The position numbers and the translations under genes were made by a program. From the NCBI GenBank assembly GCA_902780025.1, contig CACZDV010000005.1, positions 1 to 64,000 of the forward strand: DNA of 64,000 bases, given 5' to 3'. The notes beneath the pieces are model-generated. The model made no database searches, had not been told where the DNA came from, and was given only the letters and a program-made list of their open reading frames with translations. Source of the DNA: an uncultured Prevotellaceae bacterium. GTDB taxonomy: Bacteria; Bacteroidota; Bacteroidia; Bacteroidales; Bacteroidaceae. Position 1 is the stretch's first letter; each line of letters opens with the position of its first letter. Shown here piece by piece: positions 8,151 to 19,283 of the stretch.

Positions 8151-9787
8151 GGAGTCCACGGCTTTAGGGTCTTGAAGAAGTCGTTGCCCTTGTCATCGAC
8201 GAGGATGAAAGCAGGGAAGTCCTCGACATCAATCTTCCAGACAGCCTCCATGCCGAGTTCGGGATACTCCACGCACTCGATGGACTTGATGCTCGACTGC
8301 GACAGGACTGCAGCCACACCGCCAATGCTACCTAAGTAGAAGCCACCGTACTTCTGACAAGCATCAGTAACTACCTGTGAACGGTTGCCCTTGGCAATCA
8401 TCACCAACGAAGCGCCATTGGCCTGGAACTCATCTACGTATGGATCCATACGGTTGGCCGTGGTCGGGCCCATCGAACCGCAAGGATAGCCCTCCGGCGT
8501 CTTGGCAGGACCGGCATAGAGCACGGGATACTTCTTGAAGTAGTCGGGCAATCCCTCACCCGCATCAAGACGAGCCTTCAGCTTGGCATGGGCAATGTCG
8601 CGGGCAACGATGATGGTACCCTTCAGGTTGACACGAGTAGAGACAGGATACTTTGAGAGTTCCTTGCGAACAGCGTCAATACCCTCGTTGAGGTCGATGA
8701 CAATGGTATTCTGACCCTCACCGGCCTTGGCATACTCAGCAGGAATCAGCTCTGCAGGATTGGAGTCCATCTTCTCTAACCAGATACCGTCGCGGTTGAT
8801 CTTGGCCTTGATGTTACGGTCAGCCGAACAGCTGACACCCATACCGATAGGACAAGAAGCACCATGACGCGGCAGACGGATGACACGGATATCGTGAGCC
8901 AGGTACTTACCACCGAACTGGGCACCCAGGCCAATCTTATGAGCCTCCTTGAGCAACTTCTCCTCCAGATCGACATCGCGGAAAGCACGACCCGTCTCAT
9001 CGCCGGTAGTAGGCAGCGAGTCGTAGTACTTAATGGAGGCTAACTTCACCGTCAGCAGGTTCTTCTCGGCAGAGGTACCACCAATGACGAAGGCAATGTG
9101 ATAAGGCGGACAAGCTGCCGTACCCAAAGACTTCATCTTCTCGACGAGGAACGGAATGAGCGTACCCTCGTTCTGGATGGTAGCCTTGGTCATCGGGTAG
9201 AAGTAGGTCTTGTTGGCCGAACCGCCTCCCTTGGCCACCATCACGAAGCGGTACTCTGCACCCTCGCAGGCCTCGATGTCAATCTGGGCAGGCAGGTTAC
9301 AGCGGGTATTTACTTCGTCGTACATCGTCAGCGGGGCATTCTGCGAATAGCGCAGGTTGTCCTGGGTAAAGGTGTTGTAGACTCCACGTGAGAGTGCCTC
9401 CTCATCCTCGAAGCCCGTCCACACCTGCTGACCTTTCTCACCATGGATGATGGCCGTACCCGTGTCCTGACAGAAGGGCAGAATGCCCTTGCAGGCCACC
9501 TCAGCATTGCGCAGGAACTGCAGTGCCACATACTTATCGTTCTCAGAGGCCTCAGGGTCGGTCAGGATCTTGGCCACCTGCAGGTTATGCTCACGGCGCA
9601 GCATGAACTCCACATCGTGGAAAGCCTGCTGTGCCAGCAGCGTCAGCGCCTCTTTCGATACCTTCACTATTTCCTTGCCTTCGAAGTCGGCGGTGCTTAC
9701 GCCTTCCTTCGTCAGCAGTCTGTACTCAGTCTTGTCTTCGCCCAACTGGAACATCGGGGCGTACTTAAAATCTACTACGTTTGCCAT
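8138..9787 (-). CDS. fumA: Class I fumarate hydratase, iron-sulfur type
   Basis: 549 residues, full length for the one-subunit class I enzymes. It interconverts fumarate and malate in the cytoplasm; in fermentative Bacteroidales this mostly serves the reductive branch to succinate. The three cluster-binding cysteines fit the family: Cys106 ([10 protein letters not shown]), the cysteine of GTAACPPYH, and one in [11 protein letters not shown]. The region [19 protein letters not shown] and the IAKGNRS block near residues 450-490 are the C-terminal beta-domain signatures. It has its own promoter at 9818-9848 and appears to be first in an operon with the M6 protease and nagB. Oxygen sensitivity is expected for this class. 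Confidence 0.95.
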   Translation of the reverse strand: MANVVDFKYAPMFQLGEDKTEYRLLTKEGVSTADFEGKEIVKVSKEALTLLAQQAFHDVEFMLRREHNLQVAKILTDPEASENDKYVALQFLRNAEVACKGILPFCQDTGTAIIHGEKGQQVWTGFEDEEALSRGVYNTFTQDNLRYSQNAPLTMYDEVNTRCNLPAQIDIEACEGAEYRFVMVAKGGGSANKTYFYPMTKATIQNEGTLIPFLVEKMKSLGTAACPPYHIAFVIGGTSAEKNLLTVKLASIKYYDSLPTTGDETGRAFRDVDLEEKLLKEAHKIGLGAQFGGKYLAHDIRVIRLPRHGASCPIGMGVSCSADRNIKAKINRDGIWLEKMDSNPAELIPAEYAKAGEGQNTIVIDLNEGIDAVRKELSKYPVSTRVNLKGTIIVARDIAHAKLKARLDAGEGLPDYFKKYPVLYAGPAKTPEGYPCGSMGPTTANRMDPYVDEFQANGASLVMIAKGNRSQVVTDACQKYGGFYLGSIGGVAAVLSQSSIKSIECVEYPELGMEAVWKIDVEDFPAFILVDDKGNDFFKTLKPWTPCAK

Positions 9788-9817
9788 AATTATCCGTTAT
9801 ATTAGTTTTATTGGGTA

Positions 9818-9848
9818 CAAAAGTACATAAAAAAGCCGAAAACGCAAA
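9818..9848 (-). promoter_or_regulatory. Promoter of the fumarase operon
   Basis: Minus strand: TTTG (9845-9848), 19 bp, TACTTTTG (9818-9825). The -33 element falls inside the terminator stem of the upstream epimerase gene, so the two signals are interleaved. Confidence 0.7.
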
Positions 9849-9866
9849 ACGTTTCAGCTTTTTTTT
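9832..9866 (-). terminator. Terminator of the hflX-to-epimerase operon
   Basis: Minus strand stem AAAAAGCTGAAACG / CGTTTTCGGCTTTTT with a TTTTG loop and a T-run. It overlaps the epimerase stop codon (9854-9856) and the fumarase promoter. Confidence 0.75.
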
Positions 9867-11074
9867 CGCTCCATTATCTCCAAGCACATACGGCTATTGT
9901 GATAGGGGCACTTCCAGAAGCCTGCCTTATCGTCGTCGCGGTTGATGCTGCCATCCGCCCGTCGGCTCCAGTACCATTCTCCATTTTCGCGGTCAACGAG
10001 CTGACTGGTGATGTATTGGTAACAGTGCAGGGCCTTGTCGAGTGCCGCCTCATCGTGGAAATGCTGATAGATATTCAGAAAGCCCACTACGGTCTCGGCC
10101 TGTACCCACCAATGCAAATCAGCATCCCGATAACCCGTGTCGGAATTCCGTTCATGAATCATGGCTCCCGTAGGCAGCAGCCCTTCTTCCGAGGCATGGG
10201 CAATAGCCACGACAGCAGGTTCCACCTTTTTTATTATAGAAGAATCGCCTAAGACCAGTGCCGCCTCATGGAGAAGCCATGATGCCTCAATGTCATGCCC
10301 ATAGCTTTCCCCTTGTCCGGCACCTCGCGTCCAGTCGTTCTCGAAAAAGAGATCCAGATGATGAGTCACGGGATTCAGTATCTTATCCAAGAACACATCT
10401 ATCAGCCGGGATAGCGCCTGTTCCAACCTCGGGTCTTTCCATACACGGTAAAGATTGGTGTATGGTTCCAGGATATGCAGATGGGTATTCTGAGATTTAG
10501 GGTAGTTGGCATCCAGTTCCGAGAGTCGCATATCGCCAATGGGCTGCCAGTCGCGGGTCGTGGCTTCAATATATCCACCATATTCATGGTCGTAGGCATG
10601 CTGCTCGACACACTCAAACAGACGGACTGCCTCAGAAAGGGCTTTTTGGTCACCAGTAGCACGGACATACTCACTGAGACCATAAATCATAAAGCCTAAG
10701 GCATAGAACTGTTTCTTGGTGTCCTTCGGCTGACCCTGATAGTCCAGTGACCAATAGGCACCACCCTGTTCACGGTCGATGAAATGCTCCAAGACATAGT
10801 CCTTGGCACGAGTGGCAGCCTCAAGATACTGTGGATGACGCAACACCCGGTAAGCAGCAGAGAAGGCCCAGAGAATACGAGCGTTGAGCACACAGCCTTT
10901 ATCGGTTTGCGGATCAAGACGGTCGTTGCCGTCGATACGTCCGTAAAAACCACCCTGTTCACGGTCCTGCATCCTGTCAAGCCAGAAGCGCAGAATATTG
11001 TCTTCCAGCAATGTCCTGGCGTTGCTCTCCAACATGACCAGCGCATCAGCTGTTTCCCTGCTAAGCATAGCCAT
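9854..11074 (-). CDS. Cellobiose/mannobiose 2-epimerase (AGE family)
   Basis: 406 residues from the ATG at 11074 (a second ATG is at 11068; both overlap the GH130 stop). An (alpha/alpha)6-barrel enzyme of the N-acylglucosamine 2-epimerase family. The C-terminal [12 protein letters not shown] and the HWWVQAE and FFENDW segments are the signature of cellobiose 2-epimerases rather than of renin-binding-protein type epimerases. In Bacteroides fragilis this enzyme turns beta-1,4-mannobiose into mannosylglucose, the substrate of the GH130 phosphorylase encoded just upstream, so the pairing supports the role. No signal peptide: cytoplasmic. It is the last gene of the operon and ends in a terminator. 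A longer reading starting at 11116 would overlap GH130 by 56 bp and is less likely. Confidence 0.9.
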   Translation of the reverse strand: MAMLSRETADALVMLESNARTLLEDNILRFWLDRMQDREQGGFYGRIDGNDRLDPQTDKGCVLNARILWAFSAAYRVLRHPQYLEAATRAKDYVLEHFIDREQGGAYWSLDYQGQPKDTKKQFYALGFMIYGLSEYVRATGDQKALSEAVRLFECVEQHAYDHEYGGYIEATTRDWQPIGDMRLSELDANYPKSQNTHLHILEPYTNLYRVWKDPRLEQALSRLIDVFLDKILNPVTHHLDLFFENDWTRGAGQGESYGHDIEASWLLHEAALVLGDSSIIKKVEPAVVAIAHASEEGLLPTGAMIHERNSDTGYRDADLHWWVQAETVVGFLNIYQHFHDEAALDKALHCYQYITSQLVDRENGEWYWSRRADGSINRDDDKAGFWKCPYHNSRMCLEIMERKKS

Positions 11075-12263
11075 TTCTGCGGTTCTTTTCAATGAGCCGT
11101 TTGATGTTCTCGACACTGGCAGTCGTTGTCAGCCCATCCTCCGGTGTGTTCATACAGTAGTCGACGAGGCGGTCAACGGTCGATACGGCCACATGCATCC
11201 GGGTGTCAGCCGATGCATAATAAATAAGTACCCTCCCGTCGTCATCCATTATCCAGCCATTCGAGAAGGCGACATTCATCACGTCACCCAGATATTCGTC
11301 ACATTCAGGGACCAGAAAATAGCCTCCGGGCTGAGCAATGACATGGGTGGGGTCGTCGAGTGCCGTCATATACAGATACAGCACATAGCGCAGTCCGTCG
11401 GCTGTGCCTCTCACACCATGAGCCAGGTGCAGCCAGCCCTTCGCGGTCTTCAGCGGATGAGGGCCCTCACCATTCTTCACTTCCATGATGGTGTGGTAAT
11501 GACGCCGACTGATAATCGTCTCGTCCCTGACGACGGCATGGGTGACATCATCGACAAGTGCCCAGCCAATGCCGCCGCCACTGCCCGCCTCGATAAAACC
11601 GTCCTGTGGACGGGTATAGAAAGCATAACGGCCATCCACGAACTCTGGATGGAGCACTACGTTGCGCTGCTGGCTGTCAGACTTCAGGTCGGGCAGTCGC
11701 TCCCATGTCTTCAGGTCTTTTGTCCTGGCAATGCCGGCAGTAGCCGTGGCTGCCGAGAGATTGCCCGGCTGAGTATCATCGTGACGCTCGGCACAGAACA
11801 CGCCGTAGATATAACCATCCTCATGCTGTGTCAACCGCATATCGTAGACATTCGTGGTAGGGACTGGCGAATCGGGCATCATGACGGGTTCCGGCCAGAA
11901 CCGGAAGTTGTCGATACCGTTGGGAGACTCTGCCACGGCAAAGAAGCTCTTACGGTCAGCTCCCTCCACACGACACATCAAGAGATATTTGCCATTCAGT
12001 TTGATGGCTCCCGCATTGAAGACAGCGTTGAACATGATGCGCTGCATCAGGTAGGGGTTATCCTTCTCGCAGAAGTCATATTTCCACTCCAAAGGGATGT
12101 GCTCAGCGGTCAGCACAGGATAACGATACTTCTCATAAATGCCATTCTCAGCAAAGCGGAACGTACCGAAAGTGGTACCGTCAGCCGTCACAGGTTCGTT
12201 CTTTCGGGTCAGCAGCGCCTCATGCTGTCTGCGCAACGTCTCTATTCTTTCATGTATATTCAT
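11061..12263 (-). CDS. GH130 4-O-beta-D-mannosyl-D-glucose phosphorylase
   Basis: 400 residues, the usual length of the mannosylglucose phosphorylase group. It phosphorolyses mannosyl-beta-1,4-glucose to mannose-1-phosphate and glucose in the cytoplasm. Seen in the sequence: the N-terminal [12 protein letters not shown] helix, [24 protein letters not shown], the catalytic-acid region [15 protein letters not shown], the phosphate-binding basic region, and [21 protein letters not shown]. These match the B. fragilis-type enzymes rather than mannooligosaccharide phosphorylases. It overlaps the mannanase stop by 4 bp (ATGA) and the epimerase start by up to 14 bp, so it is tightly coupled to both. 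Together the three genes form the known route mannan to mannobiose to mannosylglucose to mannose-1-phosphate plus glucose. Confidence 0.93.
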   Translation of the reverse strand: MNIHERIETLRRQHEALLTRKNEPVTADGTTFGTFRFAENGIYEKYRYPVLTAEHIPLEWKYDFCEKDNPYLMQRIMFNAVFNAGAIKLNGKYLLMCRVEGADRKSFFAVAESPNGIDNFRFWPEPVMMPDSPVPTTNVYDMRLTQHEDGYIYGVFCAERHDDTQPGNLSAATATAGIARTKDLKTWERLPDLKSDSQQRNVVLHPEFVDGRYAFYTRPQDGFIEAGSGGGIGWALVDDVTHAVVRDETIISRRHYHTIMEVKNGEGPHPLKTAKGWLHLAHGVRGTADGLRYVLYLYMTALDDPTHVIAQPGGYFLVPECDEYLGDVMNVAFSNGWIMDDDGRVLIYYASADTRMHVAVSTVDRLVDYCMNTPEDGLTTTASVENIKRLIEKNRRNGYA

Positions 12264-14512
12264 CGGGGAATCAACTTTAATGTCGTCTCATCGGTATTGA
12301 ATACGGAGTTCAGCCCTTGCTGTTCCTGTGCCGGGTCACCCATATAGGGGTCGCCCACCTGCCACTGTTCATGCCGAGGACGAGCCTCACCGCCCCAAGC
12401 CCAAAAGTTACAGCCAGCAACTGTCGGCTCAGACTGAACAAGTGAGAAGATGTAGCGGTAATACGCATCGCGGGCTTTGGTTGTGGAAGATGGAGAAAAG
12501 CTGAAACCGTCACGCGGGAATCCGAATTCCTCAATGACAAGCGGTTTTCGCAATTGCCGGGCAATCTCGAAATGAGGACGCAGATAGTCTGAAGTGTTCT
12601 CACACGCCTTGGGAACATCCGCGATGAGCGATTCCTTTTTCACCCAACTCCAGTTGTAAGGCCACACATGGGCATTCAGATAGTCGATGTTGGGGTCGCT
12701 GCAGATTTGCACATAAAGTGCAGAATCCATCTCACAGCCCCATATTCCTTCCGAGCCAACGGAAATAAGATGGTTGGAATCAAGCTGGCGGATGAGTGCC
12801 GACGATTCAGCCAGCCAACGTGCAAAGGGCTGCTTTTCCTTGTCGCCAAAGGCACGAGGCTCATTACCTATCTGCCACGCCATGATGGTAGGGTCGTCCT
12901 TATATAATAAAGAGGTATAACGGTTCTGGCGCGAAAGGATAAACCGTACATAGTCATCAAACAACTGATGCGCCTTTTCGCAGGTGGCAAACTGAGCCAC
13001 ATGACGCATATAAGCCTCATAGCCTGCTTCATTGGGACGTGGAGCCTTACCCAGTCCGGCATGTTCCAAGTAGAAGCCATAGCCCCCACTCCACTCCCAG
13101 GAGTTATTGAGGTAGAGCACCGCCTTCATCCCCCGCTTGCCCATCTCGCAGAGCAAATAGTCGAGACCTGCCAAGAGCGTGTCGTTATAAACTCCCGGAG
13201 CTTTCTGCAACGTCGGTTCCACTTTGGTGGTAACGCCTTGCTGACCATCACTTCCCACAAGGATACGCAGGTTATCGAGGCCAAGGGAATGCAGATTATC
13301 CAACTCACGCTGTAGCCGTTGGCGGTCACCTCCCTGTCCTTCGGAGGCCAGAATGGGACCATACCAGAAGTTGGTACCCACAAAGCGGTAAGGCTCGTCA
13401 CGAAGCCATAACTGGCCGTCGTATTGCACGACGAAATCTTTTCGTTTGCTGACATCCTCCAGCATGAGTACCTTTTCGCTGCGCACCATCTCGCTGAAAT
13501 AAGGAGCATTCTTCTCACCAGGAGCCGGACCAAAGTATTCATGCTTGGCGTTACGCCACACCAAGAAATAAGAGAGGGAATATTTGTCGAGCTGGGGCTT
13601 CAGCACCCGTGTCCACCACGTCGGGTCCGTCAGGTTCTTCAGCCCGCACTCAGTCAGGGCAAAGAGTTTCTGATGCTGTTGGGCAAAGCGGGAGACAAGC
13701 TGCATATCAGCATTGAACTGGCGCACAAAGTCCTGCTCCGTGCCCCATTGATAGGCATCGAGTCCGATGAGGTCAACACGACCGTCGCCGGGATAATACT
13801 TCATTGAACCATCATTGGCCACCCCTAAGTTCGGGCTCCAACTCCACACCAGATTGTCAAAGCCCTCGCTCAGCAGATAGTCCTGCAACATACACCAGAG
13901 GGCGTTGAACTCCTTGGGCGTACACTGCTTCGCTCCCCACCAAAACCAGCCACCATTGTTCTCGTGCCACGGACGGAAGATGATGGGCACCTTCTTGCCA
14001 TCTTTGTCTTTCAGGGTAGCTAAGAAGTTGTGCACATTCTTCATCCACTGCACGAACTTACCGTGCATCTTACCTCCAGAGAGGATACTCGCCACGACGG
14101 TCGTATCGGTATTGTCCCATGCCGTACCACCCGTCAATGGGTTGCGTGGATGCCACGAAAGCGTAACAATCCCTCCACGCTCCACATGAGCCAACAGCTC
14201 TTCCCGAATACGGGTGAAGGGTACCGAGTCAAGGTTCTTGGCATTGCCCATCTCAATACCCCCCAAGTCGAAACCCATGACGGCAGGATAGTCGCCACAG
14301 GTCTCTTTCACATCGCTGCGACCATACTCAGGTTTTGCAGGGTCATCAATGCCCGACCACGTCAGTCCGTAGAACGGATCATCCTGATGGCCGAACATAT
14401 AGCCATGCTTCTGCAGGGTAGTCAGACGGGCAAGGAGTTGCTGACGCGGCTGAGCCGAGACCGAAACGACCAGGCTACAGAGGATGCAGAGGACACCGAT
14501 GAACCTCTTCAT
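12260..14512 (-). CDS. Two-domain GH26-GH5 beta-mannanase
   Basis: 750 residues with a signal peptide ([20 protein letters not shown], cut before QPR). Residues about 22-340 are a GH26 domain with the acid/base Glu184 in [15 protein letters not shown] and nucleophile Glu288 in LFALTECG. Residues about 355-750 are a GH5 domain, probably subfamily 7, with acid/base Glu551 ([12 protein letters not shown]) and nucleophile Glu662 ([12 protein letters not shown]). Both catalytic sites are intact. Fusions of a GH26 mannanase with a GH5 domain are known in Prevotella. The protein should act outside the cytoplasm, cutting beta-mannan to mannobiose. No lipobox, so the location (periplasm or exported) is open. 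No SusC/SusD pair or sugar transporter is nearby. Confidence 0.92.
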   Translation of the reverse strand: MKRFIGVLCILCSLVVSVSAQPRQQLLARLTTLQKHGYMFGHQDDPFYGLTWSGIDDPAKPEYGRSDVKETCGDYPAVMGFDLGGIEMGNAKNLDSVPFTRIREELLAHVERGGIVTLSWHPRNPLTGGTAWDNTDTTVVASILSGGKMHGKFVQWMKNVHNFLATLKDKDGKKVPIIFRPWHENNGGWFWWGAKQCTPKEFNALWCMLQDYLLSEGFDNLVWSWSPNLGVANDGSMKYYPGDGRVDLIGLDAYQWGTEQDFVRQFNADMQLVSRFAQQHQKLFALTECGLKNLTDPTWWTRVLKPQLDKYSLSYFLVWRNAKHEYFGPAPGEKNAPYFSEMVRSEKVLMLEDVSKRKDFVVQYDGQLWLRDEPYRFVGTNFWYGPILASEGQGGDRQRLQRELDNLHSLGLDNLRILVGSDGQQGVTTKVEPTLQKAPGVYNDTLLAGLDYLLCEMGKRGMKAVLYLNNSWEWSGGYGFYLEHAGLGKAPRPNEAGYEAYMRHVAQFATCEKAHQLFDDYVRFILSRQNRYTSLLYKDDPTIMAWQIGNEPRAFGDKEKQPFARWLAESSALIRQLDSNHLISVGSEGIWGCEMDSALYVQICSDPNIDYLNAHVWPYNWSWVKKESLIADVPKACENTSDYLRPHFEIARQLRKPLVIEEFGFPRDGFSFSPSSTTKARDAYYRYIFSLVQSEPTVAGCNFWAWGGEARPRHEQWQVGDPYMGDPAQEQQGLNSVFNTDETTLKLIPR

Positions 14513-14515
14513 GCC

Positions 14516-17440
14516 TTAATACCCGAATATCTCACTGAGCGTCACACGGCGAATAGGACCATACTGCTGGAGGGCAGCCATGTCGAGTTCGCGCTCATCG
14601 CCAAGGATGATGTAGCGATAGGGTTTGCGGGCTATCTGCTGCTGCTCGAAGTCGACAATGTCCTTCATCGTCAGGTTGGGCAGTGCCTCGTAGACGTTCT
14701 TATTCAGGTCATAGTCAAGGCCCAAGTCACGAGCGGTAATCCAGGCATTGATCAATGCAAACTTCGTCGTACGACGGCTGGCCAGTTGTTTGGTCAGGCC
14801 CTCCTTGGCGATATTGAACGATGTCTCGCTCTGCGGAATCGTGTCAAGGATGGTGTGGAAGTGTGTCACGCAATCCATCATCTTGTCGTTCTGGGTAATG
14901 ATATGCGTAAAGAAACTCTCCGGTTCACCCTTCAAGGTAGGACGGCTATAGACCGCCCAGGCATTGTAGGCCAAGCCACGGGTCTCTCGCATCTCCTGGA
15001 ACACCACGGTGTTCATACCACCACCGAAGTACTCGTTGAACAGTGCCTGAACAGGTTCTTCTGCAGGATTCCACTGACGCTGTTCATTATGATACATCCG
15101 CATATAGATATTTTTGGCATCGTAAGGTGCAATGAGAATCTCGTTCTGGGGTGTCGACTCCATCATGTATGGTTTGAAGTCGGGTGCCGGCTTCAGCTCA
15201 GAGGCAAGCGCCTGAAGATGGGGAGCCAGCGACTCCTGCAGCTGCTGTTCGCTCATTGGACCATAATATAATACGGTGTGCTCATACTGGCTGAGATTCT
15301 TCAACAGGTCAAGCAACTCCTGCGGATTGGTCTCACGCAGCTGAGCAGTGGTCAACAGGTTGCGGCGAGGGTTGTAAGGGCCGTAGATGCCGTAGTTGAA
15401 CAGATAGTCGAAGCAGGTGCGCTGGTCGAGCTTGGCATCAGCACGAGCCTTCTCCACCAGACTGACATACTGGTCGTAAGCCTCCTGATCGACCTTGGCA
15501 TTCTGCAGGAGGTTCTCCAAAAGTGCCACAGCCTCCCCCATACTCTCGCTCAATCCGTTGAGGGTGACATTAATATTGCGATCGCCAACATTGATTTCGA
15601 AGTTACAGGCCAGCTTATAGAACTGCTGCTTCACCTGCTCGGCAGTCAGCTTGTCGGTACCTAAATAGTCAATATAGTCGGCAGCATAGTCGTAACGCAC
15701 GTCAGCCAGCTTGCCAAACTCATAGCGGAAGGCCAACTGGAAGCGGCCATTCTCCGTATTCTGGACGTAGACGTAGGGAAGAGGAGAGAGGTTACCAAAG
15801 GTCAGGTCGCGCTTGAAGTCCACGAACTTCGGCTCGATAGGCTTTACTTCAGCAGCTTGTATGTCTTTCACAAACTGGCTGACATTGTCGCGGTTGGCGG
15901 CAATAGGAGTAATCGCGGGCTTGTCAATCTTCTTCTGGTTGGGATCAACGCCCTGACGCTTATAGACAGCCGCATAACCGTCAGTGAAATGACGGGTGGC
16001 AAAATCAGCAATCTGCTGTTTTGTCATACCTGCCAAACGGTCGAGACGGGTGGCAGCCTGCTCCCAAGGTGTACCGTTGATGAAAGCATCGACAAACATA
16101 CTGGCCCGTGAGCGGTTGTTCTCCAGCGCATTGTAGTACTGCAGCTTCAGGTTATTGATGACCGAAGGCAGCAGGTCGTCAGAGAACTCACCCTTCTTCA
16201 GCTTGGCAATCTCGTCAAGCAACAGTTGGCGCACCTCATCCAATGTCTGCCCCTCCTTGGGCGTTCCCGACAAGATGAAAAAAGAGTAGTCCATCAGCGA
16301 CTCTACCCCACCCCACGCGCTGAGCATTTTCATTTGCTGGTTGATATCGAGGTCGATAAGTCCGGCAGTACCGTTACTCAACATCGACTCGATAACCTGC
16401 AGGGTATCATTCTGCAATGAGGCACCGCGGTCGAAACGCCATCCTAACCAGATGGTCTCTGCCTCAGGGCCAATGACGGCAGTATCCTGCGGCTCGCTCC
16501 ATACAGGCTGCTCGGGGAATTGAGGCTGAGGGACTAAGCCCGACGGAGAAGCGTCGGGCACAGTGGCGGGTTGCCACTCTCCGAAGTAGCGGTCGATAGT
16601 AGCGATGACCTCATCGGGATCAAAGTCACCTGCCATGCAGATGGCCACATTATTAGGCACATACCACTTGGCAAAGTAGTTCTTGATGTTTGTGATGGAA
16701 GGATTCTTCAGATGTTCCTGCGTACCGATGGTGGTCTGCGTACCATAAGGATGAGTCGGACAGAGTTTGCGTCCCATGGCCTCATAGAGCTTTCGCATAT
16801 CCTGCGTCAGTCCGATGTTATATTCCTCGTAGACGGCCTCCAACTCAGTATGGAAACCACGGATGACCATATTCTGGAAACGGTCGGCCTGAATCTTGGC
16901 CCAGTTCTCCACCTCATTCGAGGGAATGTCTTCTGTATAGCACGTCACGTCATTCGACGTATAGGCATTGGAGCCTTCCGAACCAATGGCTGCCATCAGT
17001 TTGTCGTACTCATTAGGGATGAAATACTGAGCAGCCACCTGACTGACGCTGTCAATACCCCTATAGGCAATACGACGTTCCTCCGGGTCGGTCAGTTTAC
17101 GGTATTGCTCGTAGCGCTGTTCAATGTCAGCCAGCAGCGGAGCCTCCTTCGCCGAGTCAGTCACACCGAACTTGCCCGTCCCTTTGAACATGATATGCTC
17201 CAGGTAATGGGCCAGACCAGTGGTCTCTGCCGGGTCGTTCTTAGAACCCGTTCGTACAGCGATAAACGTCTGTATACGAGGTTGTTCCTTGTTTACACTA
17301 AGGTATACCTTCAGGCCGTTATCCAACGTGTAGATGCGTGTCGCGGAAAGGTCACCTTTTACCGACTCATACTTGTACTTTTCGCAGGAACTCATCCCGA
17401 GCCCCACTAATGCAGCTAATAATAACAGTTTAGTTCTCAT
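14516..17440 (-). CDS. M16 family zinc peptidase, lipoprotein
   Basis: 974 residues. The signal peptide MRTKLLLLAALVGLGMSSC ends in a lipobox with Cys19, so it is a lipoprotein of the envelope. The inverted zinc motif HYLEH is at 78-82, with the downstream glutamates (TELEAVYEEYN, about 199-207) that provide the third ligand. The length fits two fused M16 halves, the second (about residues 510-974) lacking the zinc motif, as in pitrilysin-like proteins. It begins 11 bp inside the end of the DUF4954 gene and ends 3 bp before the mannanase start. M16 peptidases degrade peptides or process precursors; the target here is unknown. Its place between a GTPase operon and mannan genes looks like operon accretion rather than shared function. 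Confidence 0.92.
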   Translation of the reverse strand: MRTKLLLLAALVGLGMSSCEKYKYESVKGDLSATRIYTLDNGLKVYLSVNKEQPRIQTFIAVRTGSKNDPAETTGLAHYLEHIMFKGTGKFGVTDSAKEAPLLADIEQRYEQYRKLTDPEERRIAYRGIDSVSQVAAQYFIPNEYDKLMAAIGSEGSNAYTSNDVTCYTEDIPSNEVENWAKIQADRFQNMVIRGFHTELEAVYEEYNIGLTQDMRKLYEAMGRKLCPTHPYGTQTTIGTQEHLKNPSITNIKNYFAKWYVPNNVAICMAGDFDPDEVIATIDRYFGEWQPATVPDASPSGLVPQPQFPEQPVWSEPQDTAVIGPEAETIWLGWRFDRGASLQNDTLQVIESMLSNGTAGLIDLDINQQMKMLSAWGGVESLMDYSFFILSGTPKEGQTLDEVRQLLLDEIAKLKKGEFSDDLLPSVINNLKLQYYNALENNRSRASMFVDAFINGTPWEQAATRLDRLAGMTKQQIADFATRHFTDGYAAVYKRQGVDPNQKKIDKPAITPIAANRDNVSQFVKDIQAAEVKPIEPKFVDFKRDLTFGNLSPLPYVYVQNTENGRFQLAFRYEFGKLADVRYDYAADYIDYLGTDKLTAEQVKQQFYKLACNFEINVGDRNINVTLNGLSESMGEAVALLENLLQNAKVDQEAYDQYVSLVEKARADAKLDQRTCFDYLFNYGIYGPYNPRRNLLTTAQLRETNPQELLDLLKNLSQYEHTVLYYGPMSEQQLQESLAPHLQALASELKPAPDFKPYMMESTPQNEILIAPYDAKNIYMRMYHNEQRQWNPAEEPVQALFNEYFGGGMNTVVFQEMRETRGLAYNAWAVYSRPTLKGEPESFFTHIITQNDKMMDCVTHFHTILDTIPQSETSFNIAKEGLTKQLASRRTTKFALINAWITARDLGLDYDLNKNVYEALPNLTMKDIVDFEQQQIARKPYRYIILGDERELDMAALQQYGPIRRVTLSEIFGY

Positions 17441-19283
17441 AGTCTATTTCGTGATCTAATTTACTCAGGAAATCATCAAACACCTCTTGTTCCACATCGC
17501 CCATAGCAAACTCCTTCTCAGCATCCTTGCGGATTTCGGCAATCCATGCCCGACGAGCACGAACGTAGTCCTCACGAATCCGCTCACAGGCTGCAGCATC
17601 AAGCTCGTCGAGATGATAATAGTCCAGAATCATCTGGTATGACCACGCCCAGCGATAGTCAGGATAATTGTTGTTGATGTCGGCAAAACGGTCGAGAACC
17701 TGCTGGATGTTGTCAATGGCTCCCGTCTTAATGTCGCTGATAAGCCTTTGCTCCTCACTCTCAGGCAACAGCAGACCACTAAGGTCCACCCACTTGCCTT
17801 TGCCTACAGAACTGACCGGTCGACCGATATAGCCCTCTTTCTGGGCACGTTTCAACACAGCACCCATATAGATGCGGAGAGCAATATCATAGTATTTCAG
17901 TCCCTTGCGCAAGCTGGAGGCATTGATCACATATTCGTGGAAGTTATAGGTTGACACGTTATCGCCTGATGCCTCACGTAGCGCCTTCAGGATCTTGATA
18001 CCCTCCATGATTTCACCCACGGTAAACGGAGACAACCAGTCGAAATTGATGATGCTCTTCCTCGACTGCTTCGAACGTTTGTCGCGCTTGGGCCATTTCT
18101 TGATATCACGATAGAGTCCCACCGTCGTAATGTTACGTCCTGGCACCAGATAGCAGTCATCGCCGTAGGCCACCAAATAAGAGAACGGCAGATTACGGGT
18201 ATCGGGATGGTGCATCAGTTTGCCGAAGCAGACGGAGAAAGCACCAATGGTCGCCGGCATGAGGATATAGGCTCCCGAGGCGGTCTTCGTGCCGCGCTCC
18301 AGCGTGCCGTAGTGCAGCGGTCCCATCTTGTAGGCGTGGTTCGAGAAGTTGGTGTTCGAACCGGCATTATAGAATGAGAACTCACCACCAATGAGCAGGC
18401 TCGACTTATGATGAGAGGCCGAGAACGGACCGCAGAAAGCAGCACAGGCCTCACCATTGGCCATGAAGGAATTGGCAAAGAACAGACTGGCCTCGGCCGT
18501 GAAACCGTTGGTAATCTGGCAGGCTTCGCCCACAAAGCAATCCTGCATCTTCACCGAGTTGTTGATAGAGCAACCATCGCAGATGATGGAGTTTTCACAG
18601 ATGACACCCGTCCCGATGAACACCGGAGCATCCATTGAAGACATCACGGTACACTCACTCAGACGGGCGGCACCACTAATTTCACAATAACCTTTGATAA
18701 TCGTATTGGTGATATCCTTGGCATTGACAATCTTCACGTTATTGCCGATGAGTCCACGCTCAGGGCGGGTCACCCGCAACTCGTCCTCAATCATCTGCTG
18801 TAATGTCTGACGGAGTTCCTTGTCACGGTTATACTTCACCATAAAGGCAGCCATCTGCGAGTTCAATTCGCGGAAGATGGTCACGTTGCCATCACCCATC
18901 TCGTTAAGCACGGAGATGACCGACCCTTCGCCATAGGTGGCATCGTCAGTCGTCTCCAGCGTACAGATATTCGAGATATAACAGTCGTTACCGATGGTGT
19001 AGTTATTGATATAGTTACCCACCTTCTCTATCAGGCAGTCATTGCCCACGGTGACATTGCGCAGTGTGGCATCGTTGATGCCTGAGTGCTTGAAGAAGCC
19101 CTTCGTCACCTCCACCGTTTTGTGGAATTCTCCCAGTCGGATGTCGCCATAGAACATGACGCGATGGAAGTTATAGGGTTTGAATCCCTCAGCCACCTGT
19201 ACTCGCTGCCAGTCCTCAGCCCAGCAGACGTTATTCTCTAAGATATCTATCTCATTCTGTGTTAGTTGTCTGTAGTTACTCAT
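17430..19283 (-). CDS. DUF4954 family protein, left-handed beta-helix
   Basis: 617 residues from the ATG at 19283 (MSNYRQLTQNEIDILENN). A longer reading would add 34 residues that overlap hflX in another frame, so I reject it. The middle of the protein (about residues 60-330) is full of hexapeptide-type turns (VTVGNDCLIEKVGNYINNYT, IGNDCYISNICTLET, SMDAPVFIGTGVICENSIIC), which form a left-handed beta-helix like that of sugar-nucleotide acyl- or nucleotidyl-transferases. The C-terminal third is helical. DUF4954 proteins of about this size are common and single-copy in Bacteroidales. Their substrate is, as far as I know, not established. It overlaps hflX by 8 bp and the M16 gene by 11 bp. Confidence 0.88.
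   Translation of the reverse strand: MSNYRQLTQNEIDILENNVCWAEDWQRVQVAEGFKPYNFHRVMFYGDIRLGEFHKTVEVTKGFFKHSGINDATLRNVTVGNDCLIEKVGNYINNYTIGNDCYISNICTLETTDDATYGEGSVISVLNEMGDGNVTIFRELNSQMAAFMVKYNRDKELRQTLQQMIEDELRVTRPERGLIGNNVKIVNAKDITNTIIKGYCEISGAARLSECTVMSSMDAPVFIGTGVICENSIICDGCSINNSVKMQDCFVGEACQITNGFTAEASLFFANSFMANGEACAAFCGPFSASHHKSSLLIGGEFSFYNAGSNTNFSNHAYKMGPLHYGTLERGTKTASGAYILMPATIGAFSVCFGKLMHHPDTRNLPFSYLVAYGDDCYLVPGRNITTVGLYRDIKKWPKRDKRSKQSRKSIINFDWLSPFTVGEIMEGIKILKALREASGDNVSTYNFHEYVINASSLRKGLKYYDIALRIYMGAVLKRAQKEGYIGRPVSSVGKGKWVDLSGLLLPESEEQRLISDIKTGAIDNIQQVLDRFADINNNYPDYRWAWSYQMILDYYHLDELDAAACERIREDYVRARRAWIAEIRKDAEKEFAMGDVEQEVFDDFLSKLDHEIDYEN

Noticed and set aside
10998-15271. Plus-strand frames of up to 449 codons opposite the mannan and M16 genes
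   Set aside because: The minus-strand genes here have intact catalytic motifs and tight operon overlaps; the plus frames are shadows rich in His, Arg and Ile.
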